Shown here: positions 1 to 10,909 of the stretch, piece after piece
Numbering within the stretch: the stretch's first letter is position 1
Layout of the letters: every line of letters begins with the position of its first letter
Assembly: GCA_015501055.1 (NCBI GenBank)
Contig: JADNYV010000277.1
Location: forward strand, 1 to 45,582
From: Mucidula mucida
Lineage: Eukaryota; Basidiomycota; Agaricomycetes; Agaricales; Physalacriaceae
DNA: 45,582 bases
Direction of reading: 5' to 3'
The notes under the pieces: model-generated
Told to the model about the DNA's origin: nothing
The model's database searches: none
What the model saw: only the letters and a program-made list of their open reading frames with translations
Position numbers and translations under genes: made by a program

Positions 1-583
1 ATTGGTTTCAGGTAGATAGATAAGTTGTAAAAGAATATGCATTCTGTTAACAATTATCTATGTCAGAACAACGGAGATCTAAGGATAGTGGAAAGCGCCC
101 CGACGTGAAATTAAAGCCTCGAGGGGTTGGAGCGGGTAGGAGGAATCGAGGCGCTGTTTCTCGCAGGCGCGCAACACGACACGTGATCGGTGTCGAACTT
201 GCTTCTTTCCACCATCTGCCTCCGTCGTTCGGTGCAAGCTCATCCAGTGCAGGCAAGCCCTGGATAGCGTTTTCTTTCGCCCACCCACCCCAGCCTCTAC
301 TTCAGAGAAGTAGCCAAGGAGCAGGAGAGAGCCATTAGGATGGCTGGTTGCTAGAGCAGAGAGGCGGGGTGTCAGATCCCTCTCTCTGCTCGTCACCAGG
401 TGAAACGGTCCGAATCCCCTAAAGGTTCGTTCCCGTTTCCCCCTCACCCAACCTACAGCAATCAGTCCTTCGATTGGTTTCAGGTAGATAGATAAGTTGT
501 AAAAGAATATGCATTCTGTTAACAATTATCTATGTCAGAACAACGGAGATCTAAGGATAGTGGAAAGCGCCCCGACGTGAAAT
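1..583. repeat. Direct repeat pair with about 472 bp spacing, cut by window edge
   Basis: Bases 1-111 recur at 473-583 with no difference that I can see, so two direct copies of at least 111 bp flank a 361 bp spacer. The left copy starts at base 1, so its true length is unknown. The spacer (112-472) has no convincing gene, tRNA-like primer site or purine tract. The repeat could be the ends of a very small LTR-type element or two units of a tandem repeat; the sequence does not decide. The right copy ends about 15 bp before the start of a Z-gene 3' UTR relic, as if it had truncated that gene. Confidence 0.6.
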
Positions 584-597
584 AGTTTGCTTTGCAC

Positions 598-720
598 GGT
601 ATCTCATACTACCACCATATCGCATTTTATCATCGACAGGGTCCATACGTTTGTAGCGTTAGTTTTGTATCCCTCTCCAGTATTTATGAAAAGATTGATC
701 ACTCAAATGTTTTTGGCTTG
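598..720 (+). pseudogene. Relic of a Z-family 3' UTR (fifth Z copy)
   Basis: This stretch aligns with the sequence just after the stop codon of Z1 (from about 9983) and with the Z3/Z4 3' UTRs. It carries the shared TTTGTAGCG block at 650-658 and CAGTATTTATG at 678-688. No Z coding sequence remains upstream, where the direct repeat ends at 583. It sits just upstream of the P450a promoter, exactly as the Z4 3' end sits upstream of P450b. It is therefore read as the mirror partner of Z4, reduced to its tail. Confidence 0.6.
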
Positions 721-1840
721 ATGATCAAATACTCTCAGTGAAGTACGACTCAGAAGGCTAGGGTCTCGTTTGTCAAGACACGCCGAAGAATGCCACTGGC
801 AGTGGGACTCTGGAACCAAACTCGTTACCAAAAAGAGCTGACCGTGTTGATACCAAATCGGGCCAAACAACACGTTCCTTGCTTCCGACTTCCATCTGCC
901 ACCTATCCGAAAAGCGCGTTCGCCACCAAGTCGTCGATCCTTATCGCGTTTAACTTGATACAGATCTCCGCGGCCTGGCTAGTATTGATAGCCCACTGCC
1001 GTTCTGAGACCTTGTTTCGCGTAAGTAGAGCAGCTGCTGACGATTTCGGTCAGGTGCTTGCCTCAGTGCGTACCTTGGAAAGTAAACTCCTCAGTTAATG
1101 ATACATGGTTCATGCTTCATCTTTTTCCTGGACACTTCTGTCCTTACCAGTGGTCTCCTCAGGCGCGTGTGTGCTGCCTTCATTTAATTCTTGACGCTTA
1201 CGTGTCATCGTATAGCAGGTACCTTATCGGTCGCACTTCAGACTAGCCTGCCCACTATGACGACGAATTCGACGATTGGGGCGCTCTTTTATCTTTAAGT
1301 TAGTATCTGGCGTAATTTTCCTTTCCCATCTGTCCGCGAATATCGTGATACAAGGCACAAGCCGTCTAATGGTGCTTGCCTGCCGCATAATCGCTCGGAA
1401 ATACGGGTCTTCTCTTGCTTCTTGACCAGTCAGTGCATGGTCTTCAGCGTACAAGCATCGAGCATACTTCTTAATACAGTACGCCATGTCCCCATCTTGT
1501 CGTTTCAACGAATAACCGATGTGCGTAAATACGCTTTGCTCATCAGTGCGTCTTCAATCTGACAGTCCTGGGAAGGTAGCTCGTCCTCTCCAACCTTCTT
1601 CCGGACGTAGTTCCGATCCATTGATGACCCGCTAGCCACCCCATGAGACGCGTCGTCTTCCACTTAGAGAGTGTTCATCACTGTCACAGGAACATGCCGT
1701 AGACTGCCGTACAAAGCGCAGAGTTCAGCTTGTGCAAGAGCAGTGACTCACGCGCGCGAGAAATTCGCCACCGTCCGTGATCCAACGGCTTGCAGAAGAG
1801 TATATAGGCGAAGGACCACTCTTTCCAGCTCAAACTCAAC
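721..1840 (+). promoter_or_regulatory. P450a upstream region with TATA box and extra block
   Basis: Bases 780-945 and 1610-1840 align with the inverted sequence upstream of P450b (about 39430-39790). About 660 bp between them (roughly 945-1610) has no counterpart there, so it is an insertion here or a deletion there. No terminal repeats or gene are evident in that block. A TATA-like TATATAGG lies at about 1801, some 40 bp before the P450a start. In P450b the same site reads GATATAGG. No gene is supported in this interval. Confidence 0.5.
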
Positions 1841-4153
1841 ATGTCTTACACATTGGCTTCTGCCAGCGCTCTTACCTGTATTGTTGTGCTCTACCTCGTT
1901 TACCAGAGGTTTCAACGACGCATCTCTATTTCGCATGTTCGAGGGCCCTCGTCTTCTTCCTGGTTATACGGTATGCGGGCATTGTCGCACAGAGTACATG
2001 ATTCGTTGACTGTTCAAAGGAAATTGGATCGAATTCTTGGAAGCTCCCGCTGGAGAGGTAGCTCGGATGCTTATCTGTTCCCACATATCGTCCTCATTAT
2101 CTACAGGTGGACTTCCGATGGAGCGAGCAGTTTGGAAGCATCGTCCGCATCAAGGCTCCCCTTGGGGTAACTTCATCTGTCCTTCAACCATTCCGGCGGT
2201 GTTAAATAGTTCTTAGGAAGACCGCCTCATGATCACGGATCCGAAGGCCATTCAATATGTTTATCACACAGCGAGCTACCGATTCCCAAAACCGACCGGT
2301 CGTTCAGCTATCATCCGTTCTCTCTTTGGACCTGGCTTAACGGTCATGGAAGGTAAAGTTGCAGGTTCAAATGAGAGGTCGTTGTAGTCGTTGATCGAGC
2401 TGTTCTGATAGGCCATGATCACAAGCGTGCCAGAAAGATCATGCTTCCTGGTTTTGGCGGTCCGGAATCGAGGTCATTTTTGCCGGTATTCATTGGAGCT
2501 GCCGGGAAGGTAAGGACTCAACAGCTTCGTCATTGACGACAATCTGATGTTATTATCAGCTGGCGCAGAAATGGCAAGACCTTATTGCCTCCGATGCCCA
2601 GCAGATGACCGTCGTATCTATTCCATGGTGGATCTCGCGCGCGACTTTGGACGCCATTGGTGAAGGTTAGTGAAACTTTTTGAGAGGTTGATTGCGACTC
2701 AATCTGTCATAGCTGCATTTGATTACCAATTCGGTGCCCTCGACAACACTGGTAACGCCCTCGCCGATATGTACACGAATCTCTTGTATGTTTCCTTTTT
2801 CTCGACTTGTAGTTCATCCAAGAATTCTTAATACTCTCCTAGCTTCGATGTGTTTGGTCTGCCGACGAAGAGCTCGATCCTGAGTTTGGGTATCGCTGAC
2901 GAGATCCCGCTCTCCGTTATAAACTTCTTGTTTAGATACTTCCCACCTCGACGCATGGCTCATATATTCGAGACCAACAAATTCTCCACCTCGGTTGCGC
3001 GAAAACTCGTTGAGGATAAGACGGCCGCGCTCCTGGAAGGCAGAAGTCGGCGGGACATATTTTCTCTCCTGGGTCTGCTAAATGGTCTCATATCTGGCTA
3101 ACGTTCTTCTAATTCTGCGATCTTTCAGTCAAGGCAAACCATTCCGAGAAAAAGGAGACTGGGTTGGAAGAGAAAGAAGTGCTTGCACAGATGAAGTATG
3201 TATTCCAAGATCCAACGATTTAATCATTATTGAAGCGCCGTTCCAGTACTATCATCTTAGCCGGCCACGAAACAACTGCCAATTCGCTTACGTTTGCGTT
3301 TTTCGAATTGTGTAAACAGCCGGAGATTCAGAAGCGTCTTCGGGCTGAGATTCGCGCGATGGAAAAGACATCAGATTATACAGCGTCCGACTTCGACAAC
3401 ATGCCGTACCTGACAGCTGTGGTCAAGGTTAGTGGATAAATTGGCATATTCAAGGCAGCTACTGATATGGCCGGCATCGTAGGAGACTCTGCGCGTCCAC
3501 CCCATCTTTTACAATACGTTCAGAGTAGCAGGAGGAGATGAGGTTCTGCCACTTCTCAATCCACTTACACTCGACACAGGCGAGGTGTTGACCGAGCTTC
3601 CCATCCCCAAGGGTACCAAGATTATCACATCCGTTGCCGCTTATAACAGGTCAGCTAGGGGTTTGGTTTTCCATTGCATTTCTGGCGCCATGTTTTACAT
3701 AGGAACAAGGCCATCTTTGGAGAAGATGCAGATGTCTTCAATCCTGATCGTTGGTTGAGAGCCGACGCACCCCAGAGCAAGGTTTCTTTAGGCGTCTACG
3801 GTAATCTGTACGAACCTCAGTGCTTTTGAAATCAATATACTTAACGCGTCATTTATCAGGTTCACGTTCGTTGGTGGTGCGCGCTCTTGCATCGGCTGGA
3901 AATTCGCGTACGTCTCATATTTCTCTCCATTGTCACAACCATTCTGAGATACTTGTGATTTCATAGCGTCTTGGAAATGCACGCGTTCTTGGTTGAACTC
4001 GTCGGAAAGTTCGAGTTCGAGTTCATCAGCTCTACGAGTGTCAATGATTTCCGTCGTGAGGCTTCGCAGCTTATGACACCAACCATCGAGTCGGAGAGGG
4101 AGAAAGGCTCTCAGCTTTCGTTGAGGATCAGGGCGGCGCGCAATGAGGCCTGA
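1841..4153 (+). CDS. Cytochrome P450 monooxygenase (P450a), 14 exons
   Basis: A membrane-anchored haem-thiolate monooxygenase, predicted to insert oxygen into an unknown organic substrate at the ER with electrons from P450 reductase. Model: join(1841..1970, 2020..2057, 2107..2166, 2217..2352, 2412..2509, 2560..2665, 2713..2785, 2843..3072, 3129..3195, 3247..3427, 3483..3649, 3703..3807, 3860..3907, 3967..4153), 1626 nt, 541 aa, all junctions in frame. The N-terminus has a hydrophobic anchor (about residues 5-20) followed by basic residues and a Pro-containing hinge. The I-helix motif AGHETT, the K-helix ETLR, FNPDRW, and the haem loop FVGGARSCIG with its Cys ligand are all present. Length is normal for a fungal P450. 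A TATA-like box lies just upstream. The family number cannot be assigned by eye. Its inverted copy (37115-39423) is dead, so this is the functional member. Confidence 0.93.
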
Positions 4154-4677
4154 ACGTTAACATCCGAAATCGACTGACTGACGAATCTCTTCTCTCTTCC
4201 TATGTAATGCCTATGTAATGTATCTAGCTGCAGTCATTCGATATTGTATGATCATTTATATATCATCCCAGTCTATGCAGTACTGATGAACAATGCTGAT
4301 CTGAGCGCTGAGCGACACCTATTTGACCGTCGACCGCCGGCACATCACAAACTTTAGCTTCAGATCATTTTGACAGAATACTCGTTTTGTGTCATTGTAT
4401 GGTGGTCATTCAGACATTCTGGATAGCAGTGACCAGCGACTTTAAGCATAACAGGGAACCTGACCGAGTTTGGCGAACAATGGCATGCCAGACGTATAAC
4501 GTGATACCTTTTTCCATATGTAAGGGACAAAATGATATGCTTCTGACCACCACTGCGCTTCTCTTTTGTTGCTAACAGTAGGGTGTCTTACACTACACGT
4601 AAAAAGATTGCTCATGTCTTTTCAGATATTCAACTTCTTTTCGAAACCGATATTCGACAGAGCGCATTTGACGCGTC
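4154..4677. other. Intergenic P450a to F-box1
   Basis: P450a 3' flank and F-box1 upstream region; no gene seen. Bases around 4460-4480 (ACCTGACCGAGTTTGG) match the inverted sequence next to F-box4. About 4447-4455 is therefore the unoccupied counterpart of the transposon insertion at 35186-36167. Confidence 0.5.
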
Positions 4678-6423
4678 ATGATGAAGTGAGTTAAATCTAT
4701 AAGCTGCCCAATAACACGAGCATTTAATCACATTTCGTATAACAGACTTGTTCGCGATATATGTTCCTCGTACGACTGGATCGACACTTACTCAGTCGAT
4801 GGCGCTATTCGGAGCGTGTTATCCCATAACGACGAACCCACCTCTTTCCAGGCATTCTCTCTTGCGTCTTCAAAGGAGCATATCGACCTGGCACACCATC
4901 GCATTACACAGGACATCGATCCTCTGCAGCACGCGTTAGACTTGCTGCACACACGTCGCCGTGCTTTAACCAGCCTCTCAGTCCGACACGCTGGGGCTCT
5001 TTCGACGTTGAGGCGGCTGCCCGACGAGATTCTCCTAGAGATATTCCTTCATGCGAGCGACGATGATTACTTCGAAGTTACATGTCTACGAGAGGAGCCC
5101 TGGAAGTTGAGGGCAGTCTGTCGAAAGTGGGCCAGCATTGTCGAGGGTTGTTCCAGTTTATGGTGCAACATGTTCGTTGATGTCGCCCACGAAAACGTGG
5201 ATCCTGCTGCCTTTGCGCAAGCGCTCAAGTTTTGCCGGTCTCGCCCTATCCAGATGAAACTGACTCTGGACGAATACTCCCAGTGGGGGGATTACCGTGT
5301 CGTCTTGGAAACCATCGTATCCTATTCCCAGAGATGGGATACTTTGAGTATTGAGACCTCCAAAGGCTTGCTCCGTTTTGTTCTGGAATTGTTTCCCCTG
5401 CTAGAACAAAAGCTGCCTCTTCTCCGCTCTCTCAAACTTCGGGGAGTGGAATACGAGGACACCGAGTCGATGCCTCCAACTGCGACGCTTACAGCACTTC
5501 TTACTGCCCCATTGCTAGAGAGTGTGCAAATGGAGTTGCCCGGCTCACTACTCTTCGAGCGAGTGCTGGATATTCTCCCTATTCCATGCCACCAAATTCG
5601 GCAACTTTCATGCATCGAATATCAGCCAGCTGCACAGCAAGGACCTCTGTTTCTGTCAAAGGAGAAGTTTCCACTTCTCGAACGTTGTGTATTCGTTTCC
5701 TCCGATGCTCGCGCACAGTCCTCCAACCAAGTCTCCATCTCTGATCGTCTTGAACATGACCGCGTTATGCATCTGACCACATCGCAGGCAGACGTGTTGA
5801 GCGCCTTTTCTTTCCCGGCCTTGCGCACCTTGGCTCTTGGGGACCCTGCCGACAAGCCTGACAGACCATACTTCACATGCGAGAGCAGTGAAATGATATT
5901 TGAGGGCGTTTTTGATTTCTTGTCTGCATCGCGATGCTCCCTGGTCTCGCTGACGGTGTCTTATGCCTTCTCGTTGGTTGAGGAGTTTCTGTCAATACTG
6001 CGCATTGTTCCAACGCTCGAAATCCTCGACATGCGTGTCGCGTGGTCCAACGGAAAAAAGTGCGATGAGATCCTCTCTAGATTTTTTAGAGGTCTTGGTA
6101 AGAGAGGGGACGACTCCGTGTTTCTCGTGCTTCCTGCTTTGCAGGATCTGCGACTCTCAATAGCAGCCCAATACTGGATAACCGAAGATGTAAAAGATTA
6201 CCATTTCTACCGCTACGACCTGCTACACGAGTTTTGCTTCATCTCCAAAGTCTTTGTGGGAATCACGAAGCGCTCCATGTCAAGTGACGAGTCTTCGCGT
6301 TGGTGGTTGTCACAGGGTGACTTCAATCGGCTACAGGACCTCAAATTGACGAAATTCCTTTTTGAGGGACCACTGTTGCAATCCTGGGAGGAGCAGGATG
6401 AGGAGGAGGAGGACGACGATTAG
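4678..6423 (+). CDS. F-box-like protein 1
   Basis: Probable substrate-recognition subunit of an SCF ubiquitin ligase; the target is unknown. Model: join(4678..4685, 4746..6423), 561 aa. The tiny first exon encodes Met-Met-Lys and is joined by a 60 nt intron (GTGAGT...AACAG). The same exon arrangement and the same following peptide LVRDICSSYDWID occur in F-box2, which supports this start over any downstream one. A helical leader (about residues 55-85) precedes the F-box (LRRLPDEILLEIFLHA ... WKLRAVCRKWASIVEG ... LW, about 95-150). The rest is a leucine-rich, LRR-like C-terminal region. The tail is strongly acidic (EEQDEEEEDDD). A broken inverted paralogue lies at 33970-35164. The F-box assignment is good; SCF membership is inferred from the family. 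Confidence 0.8.
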
Positions 6424-7549
6424 TAGAGCAGGGAACATGAGGATGGTTTCGAGCCCCGAGTTTAAGGACCTTGCGTAGTCTGTAGATAGAAATAAAAATT
6501 AGACAAATTCTCTCGAATGTACATACTATATGTTGTCTTGAGGATAACTAAACTCGGGAGAGGTAGGCCGCCGGAAACGTCAGGTTCGATTTCGACCACC
6601 AGCATTCCTTGAACGGAGATCCTTTCAATCACCATTTAGTAGGTCTAGTGCCATATACAAATGGTCTCCAACTTTCAAGTTTATTGGAGCGACGTCAGCT
6701 CTCATTCAGCTCATGCTAATATCCCTCCGCAAGGCATAATACTGTTGAAACTTATCAGCCCAAACTTGAAGTCGACACTGATATGTGACAAGATTCGCAA
6801 GTAACGGGCATTCTGGCAGCAGTTTTCGAGAAATGTGTATCAGTTCAACCAGTACTAGGAACAGTGAATAGGCGAGGAAGTATACATGTACGATGGTAGT
6901 CCGAGTCGGCGTGGAGTATGGACAGCCTCAACGTCCGCCATGAAAAATGACAGGCGGGGTAAACTTTTTGGGGAAAGCTTGGGCGACGGCACGAAGCTCT
7001 GCAGTAGTAGATACCCTGGGAGTAATGGAGGGTGGCGATGTCGGATACAGGAAACAGTGTTTCTTTGAGTAAGGTCAATTGCCAGGGCAAGTTGAATGGC
7101 TAGAGAGTCATCAGTAGCCGCCCGAGCCGGATAATCATCAGCGCCTTCACTTTTGCGGATGCCATCTGCAAGATAGAAACTTGAGCAAAGTTGGTACCAG
7201 GGTCAGCCAGCGGCCAACATTGGAGCTTTACTTGAACATGACGGTTGGTGGCAAGATTAGGAGGATTGCACAGCCACACCAAGTTTCCTTCCACGCAGCC
7301 ATCAGCTCCTTGCAGCGTAGCGTGAATGCGTGCCAGGACAAGTAACACGCGTCATAGACAGACCGAGCTCGAGAGCGAGTAGCATGCTACTCGTTGTCAT
7401 CTCCCATAGGCGCAATCAAACCGACGTTGCCCGGACTGCCTCCCCTTCGAGCTCACATACTGTCCAATATCTGGCGAGGAATACTGATGAATATGATATC
7501 TGGCAATTTGACGCGGACGACAGCACAAGATTTGTCTTCTCCTGAAGTA
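6424..7549. other. Intergenic F-box1 3' flank
   Basis: No gene supported. Bases about 6580-6720 are clearly homologous to the inverted sequence at 33780-33935 that follows F-box4, including a shared block TTCGATTTCGACCACCAGC. The inverted duplication therefore includes the 3' flank of the F-box gene. From about 6720 to 7550 nothing recognisable is seen. Confidence 0.5.
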
Positions 7550-8439
7550 CTGTGTTTGTTCCAGGCTTGAGTACGCGTAGTCTTCCGAAGTCTTCCGACG
7601 CCCTGCGTTGGGGACACTGGTCTATCCATTCAGGTTTCACCGTCACTGTCTCCTAGTCGAACTATGCTCTATTTTGCGTACAGCTATTCAACGATAACCT
7701 GCTTCTCGTTCGGAGGCTCTATACTCTGATACCACGACACCGAACGACGTGTCTTGGAAAGCTTGCGCGGTGCTGATAGCGAGGATAACTAAGTCCGTGC
7801 CAGCTAGGATGAACATGACTGCCTCGTACTTACAAGCAAGGCCTTCACAAGATTATCGCCGCACGTTGAGATAATACGTCGTTACAGGATCTGGAATGGT
7901 GTATGTGTCCCAAATCTTCGAGACCTTCGACACATCGATTCTAAATTCTGTTAGGTAGCAGTATTGCATCGCACAGAGGTCGCGGGCGGTAATATTTGCA
8001 ATCTTCAAAGTCTGTCTATCGGTTGCCTTTTACTCTCGCCATGATCTTTCTCCAGAAGATTAACATCACCTTCAGGAACGGCCATAGAGAAAGCTCGCAG
8101 CAACCTTGACCCCGGTAACACTGGCAGCATATCCTCCCGTGCATTCGTTCGTGTCCAGATTTGAAATCATTACCAACCACAGCAAAGTGGCGCACCCGTG
8201 GAGAAGTCTTAACCGTGTGTGGACGCGTTCGCCGGCAAGGCCGGCTGGACAAAGAGCTACACATCATTCCGTTGTTGTCATCTATTGAACCGGCCAGCCC
8301 ATTGTTCACTAGGACCATCGCTCCTGGTGTGCACGCCCGATTTGGTAACTGGAGTTTTGATAGGTCAGAATGCCTGACTTATACAAAGTTCAGTTTCTCA
8401 CTCTCTTCCCTTCCACCACGACATCCTCCATCAACCACC
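7550..8439 (+). promoter_or_regulatory. Conserved Z-gene upstream module (Z1 copy)
   Basis: Homologous to the inverted sequence upstream of Z3 (30831-31645) and Z4 (41537-42360), and partly to that of Z2. The last about 280 bp before the Z1 ATG contain an open frame with the conserved peptides KWRTRG and HIIPLLSSIEP and ending FGNWSFD. Indels between copies in this part keep the frame (6 or 12 nt net). The about 80 bp directly before the ATG do not keep frame and are pyrimidine-rich, like a 5' UTR. It may be an upstream exon, an upstream ORF or the end of another gene. Confidence 0.5.
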
Positions 8440-9970
8440 ATGGCTGCTGAACTCGAGAGACTTCGGAAACTCTGCAAGGAACTCCTTGATAAGCCGTGTG
8501 TTGCATTCTACCCTTTTACTTGTCTATCTTCTAATTATCCTGCAGATGGACGGCGAACTCTAGCGATGGGGAGGACGTCGTTGTTGCTGCCGAACACAAG
8601 GAGGCCTTAACCTCCACCGACACTCTAGCCTTTCCGGAAGACTCTTCTGAACGCCTTGACGCGTCCGTTGGGCTTGAGCTCTCTAACGTCGGTGAGACCG
8701 ATACCCAGACGTCTACAACTCATGTGTCCTCGCTCTTCGACGCGTTGCGTGAGGATATACCTCTGGTTGCACATGGTGAAGGCAACGGTGACGCGCTAGT
8801 CAACCCATATAGCCCGCGCTTGCCTTCGCCCACTCCCACTTTGAGTCTCAAGGATTCCCTTGCCTCTGAGGGAACCGCAATCACCGCACCATACCGTGAC
8901 GCGGCACCCACACCTCGATATCCTAACTCATCCCAGTATATACAACCGTCTATGAACATCGTCAAGGCTCCCTTTGTCGAAGCAGGACACGCTGCTGCCA
9001 ACAAGCACACGATACCATTCGCTGAATGGTATCAGCGAGTGTTTTACCGACCTCCTCCTTGCGCAGAGACTGCCTCGTTCATTCCTCCTCCTCCCGGAGC
9101 TACGTACCTTACTCCCGAACAGTCTCTGTTCGTCAGCCTTGGGTTCGAATACACTGCCACGGGAGGTCTTCAAGAACCGAAATGGTCAAACTTTGGAATC
9201 CAGCCGCAGACATACGGTGACGATATGGGATCCTTCGATCTTCGGAAAGAGTACGCCCTATTTCTTTGCGCCATAAGAGCAATCGTCCTGATCAATCTCA
9301 CGTAGTCAAACGCATGGCTCTATTGGTCCATTGCGAACCTCGGGAACGGAAAGGTCGGCATTCCTATTTCACGTCCTTGTAGTCCTTCCTGACTCGTCTC
9401 TAGAGGTAATCATATCAAGCCTTACGAGCGCCCACAAGGCAACGAAGTCTCAGAGTCCAGGAAAGAAAACGAGCAGTATGCCGGTCCATTGTTGCTGCTT
9501 GCAGAAATTCAACTTCCAAATGGAAAAACGTACGTCTTTCTATATCGCGGCGTTCATTCACTAACTCATTTCGCAGTAAAACCTATCTCACGACTGAGAA
9601 ATTGACCAAGAAATACCCCCGCATCGATCCGTCCGCTTTCTACGTCTTCACAGAATACCCGCCGCTATTCGACTGCCCCGTTCCGCACTGTACTCACCCT
9701 CCCGTGGTAATGTCAAAAATCAAGGACCACGGGAAGACTCATGCATCGGACGGACGGGTGACTGTCACGAACGAAAAGAAAGGAACCAAGTCCATCAAGT
9801 TGAATTCGTTCTATAAGAACGTCAAGGACAGGCAGACGATGCACACCTGCGCGTACTGTGAACGCCCGCTGAAGCGAGATGACCAGTTTCACTCTGGTCG
9901 GCACCTGGAGATTTGCCCCGTTCTGGCGCAGAAGGTGGAGCAGGCAGTGCTCGATTCGCGTGACGATTAG
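8440..9970 (+). CDS. Z1: unrecognised protein with two Cys/His clusters, five exons
   Basis: I do not recognise this family. Model: join(8440..8495, 8546..9250, 9306..9353, 9404..9529, 9577..9970), 442 aa. All four introns are 47-55 nt with GT-AG ends and occur at the same places in Z2-Z4, which is strong support. The N-terminus is a short charged helix (MAAELERLRKLCKELL). The middle (about residues 20-250) is Pro/Ser/Thr-rich and looks disordered. The C-terminal exon holds a cluster spaced C-x4-C-x12-H-x3-H (CPVPHC ... HGKTH) and a second spaced C-x2-C-x14-H-x3-C (CAYC ... HLEIC). Both resemble zinc fingers, so nucleic-acid binding is possible but unproven. The first 60 or so codons match Z3/Z4 while the rest matches Z2, so the gene is a mosaic. 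It is convergent with HAM1a. Confidence 0.75.
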
Positions 9971-10909
9971 CCCGAGCTGTATATATCTCACTCTACCATC
10001 CCATCGCATTTGTAATTAGACATCATAGGTTTGTAGCGCTAGTTATTTTTACTTCTCATTGCATCGCTGTACAGTATTTATGTACGAATGAGTTCATTAC
10101 TCAAAAGTGTGTGACTTCAAGAAACCCCACTTCTGCATGGACCGAATACCGTGGTCTCGGAATATTTCGTTGTCCGAATCTCAGCATACCTCGACAATCG
10201 AGGCATCTGCGGCGTGCCAAGCCGCGTTCACCACCCTCTTCAACACTTAGTACATACAACGTACTAAGCTCGCTCGTCCACCACGAAGCAAGCTCGAGAC
10301 GTCTTCAAGGCTACTTCCCTTCCACTCAAGCGCCACACTCGTCGAAATCACCGATTCGTCACCGCCATCCCTACTCCTCTTCCAACTTCAATGACGGACG
10401 CCTCTATTCTCATCTCCTCCGCCCCACCCATATCGTAGTTCCGTGGCTCGCAAGCCTCTCTGACCTCAAATCCAATGCCTCTGCCTTCTCTGCCATCGGC
10501 TACGCCTTGTTCTCCACGTCTGCCGTGCCCCCGACCGGAGCTTTGCACTTTTCCGGTGCTAATAGTTACTTATGTAGTACCAAGCATTAGAGGCTGCTTC
10601 ACGTTCGAGGTTGCGGTAACATTTCCATTAAGGCGCCATCAAGGTGCGTTTAAGAATAACGCCATGATTGATGCAGGCTTTCGGTGAAGTCAGGACTAAG
10701 GCAAGGCAGTAATAAACCGCCACATGGAAATGCAATTGATATCCAGTCCAAGAGTAAGGAGATGAAATATATGGCAAATGAGCTAATATGTAGGTAGGCA
10801 GATATCTCAACTCCGATGCTATGTGACTGTACAATGTGTATACTAAAACACAATGCCGCAATAATCAAGAACGCACCTTTAGACCTAAAAGATCACACTT
10901 CCTGCACCA
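9971..10909. other. Z1-HAM1a convergent intergenic region
   Basis: Both genes end toward this interval. A Z-type 3' UTR signature lies at 10030-10039 (TTTGTAGCGC) and 10072-10082 (CAGTATTTATG). An open frame at 10111-10590 exists, but its counterpart in the right arm is broken and interrupted, so it is not called as a gene. CGCCACACT at 10331-10339 is the empty counterpart of the transposon insertion site in the right arm (25375-25834). Confidence 0.55.

Noticed and set aside
1..583. Definite miniature LTR retrotransposon
   Set aside because: No TG...CA ends, primer-binding site or polypurine tract can be placed, and the left copy is cut by the window edge.
10111..10590. Gene of 159 codons between Z1 and HAM1a
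   Set aside because: The mirrored region has frameshifts and a transposon in the same interval, and the amino-acid pattern is not preserved. It is better explained as overlapping 3' flanks.
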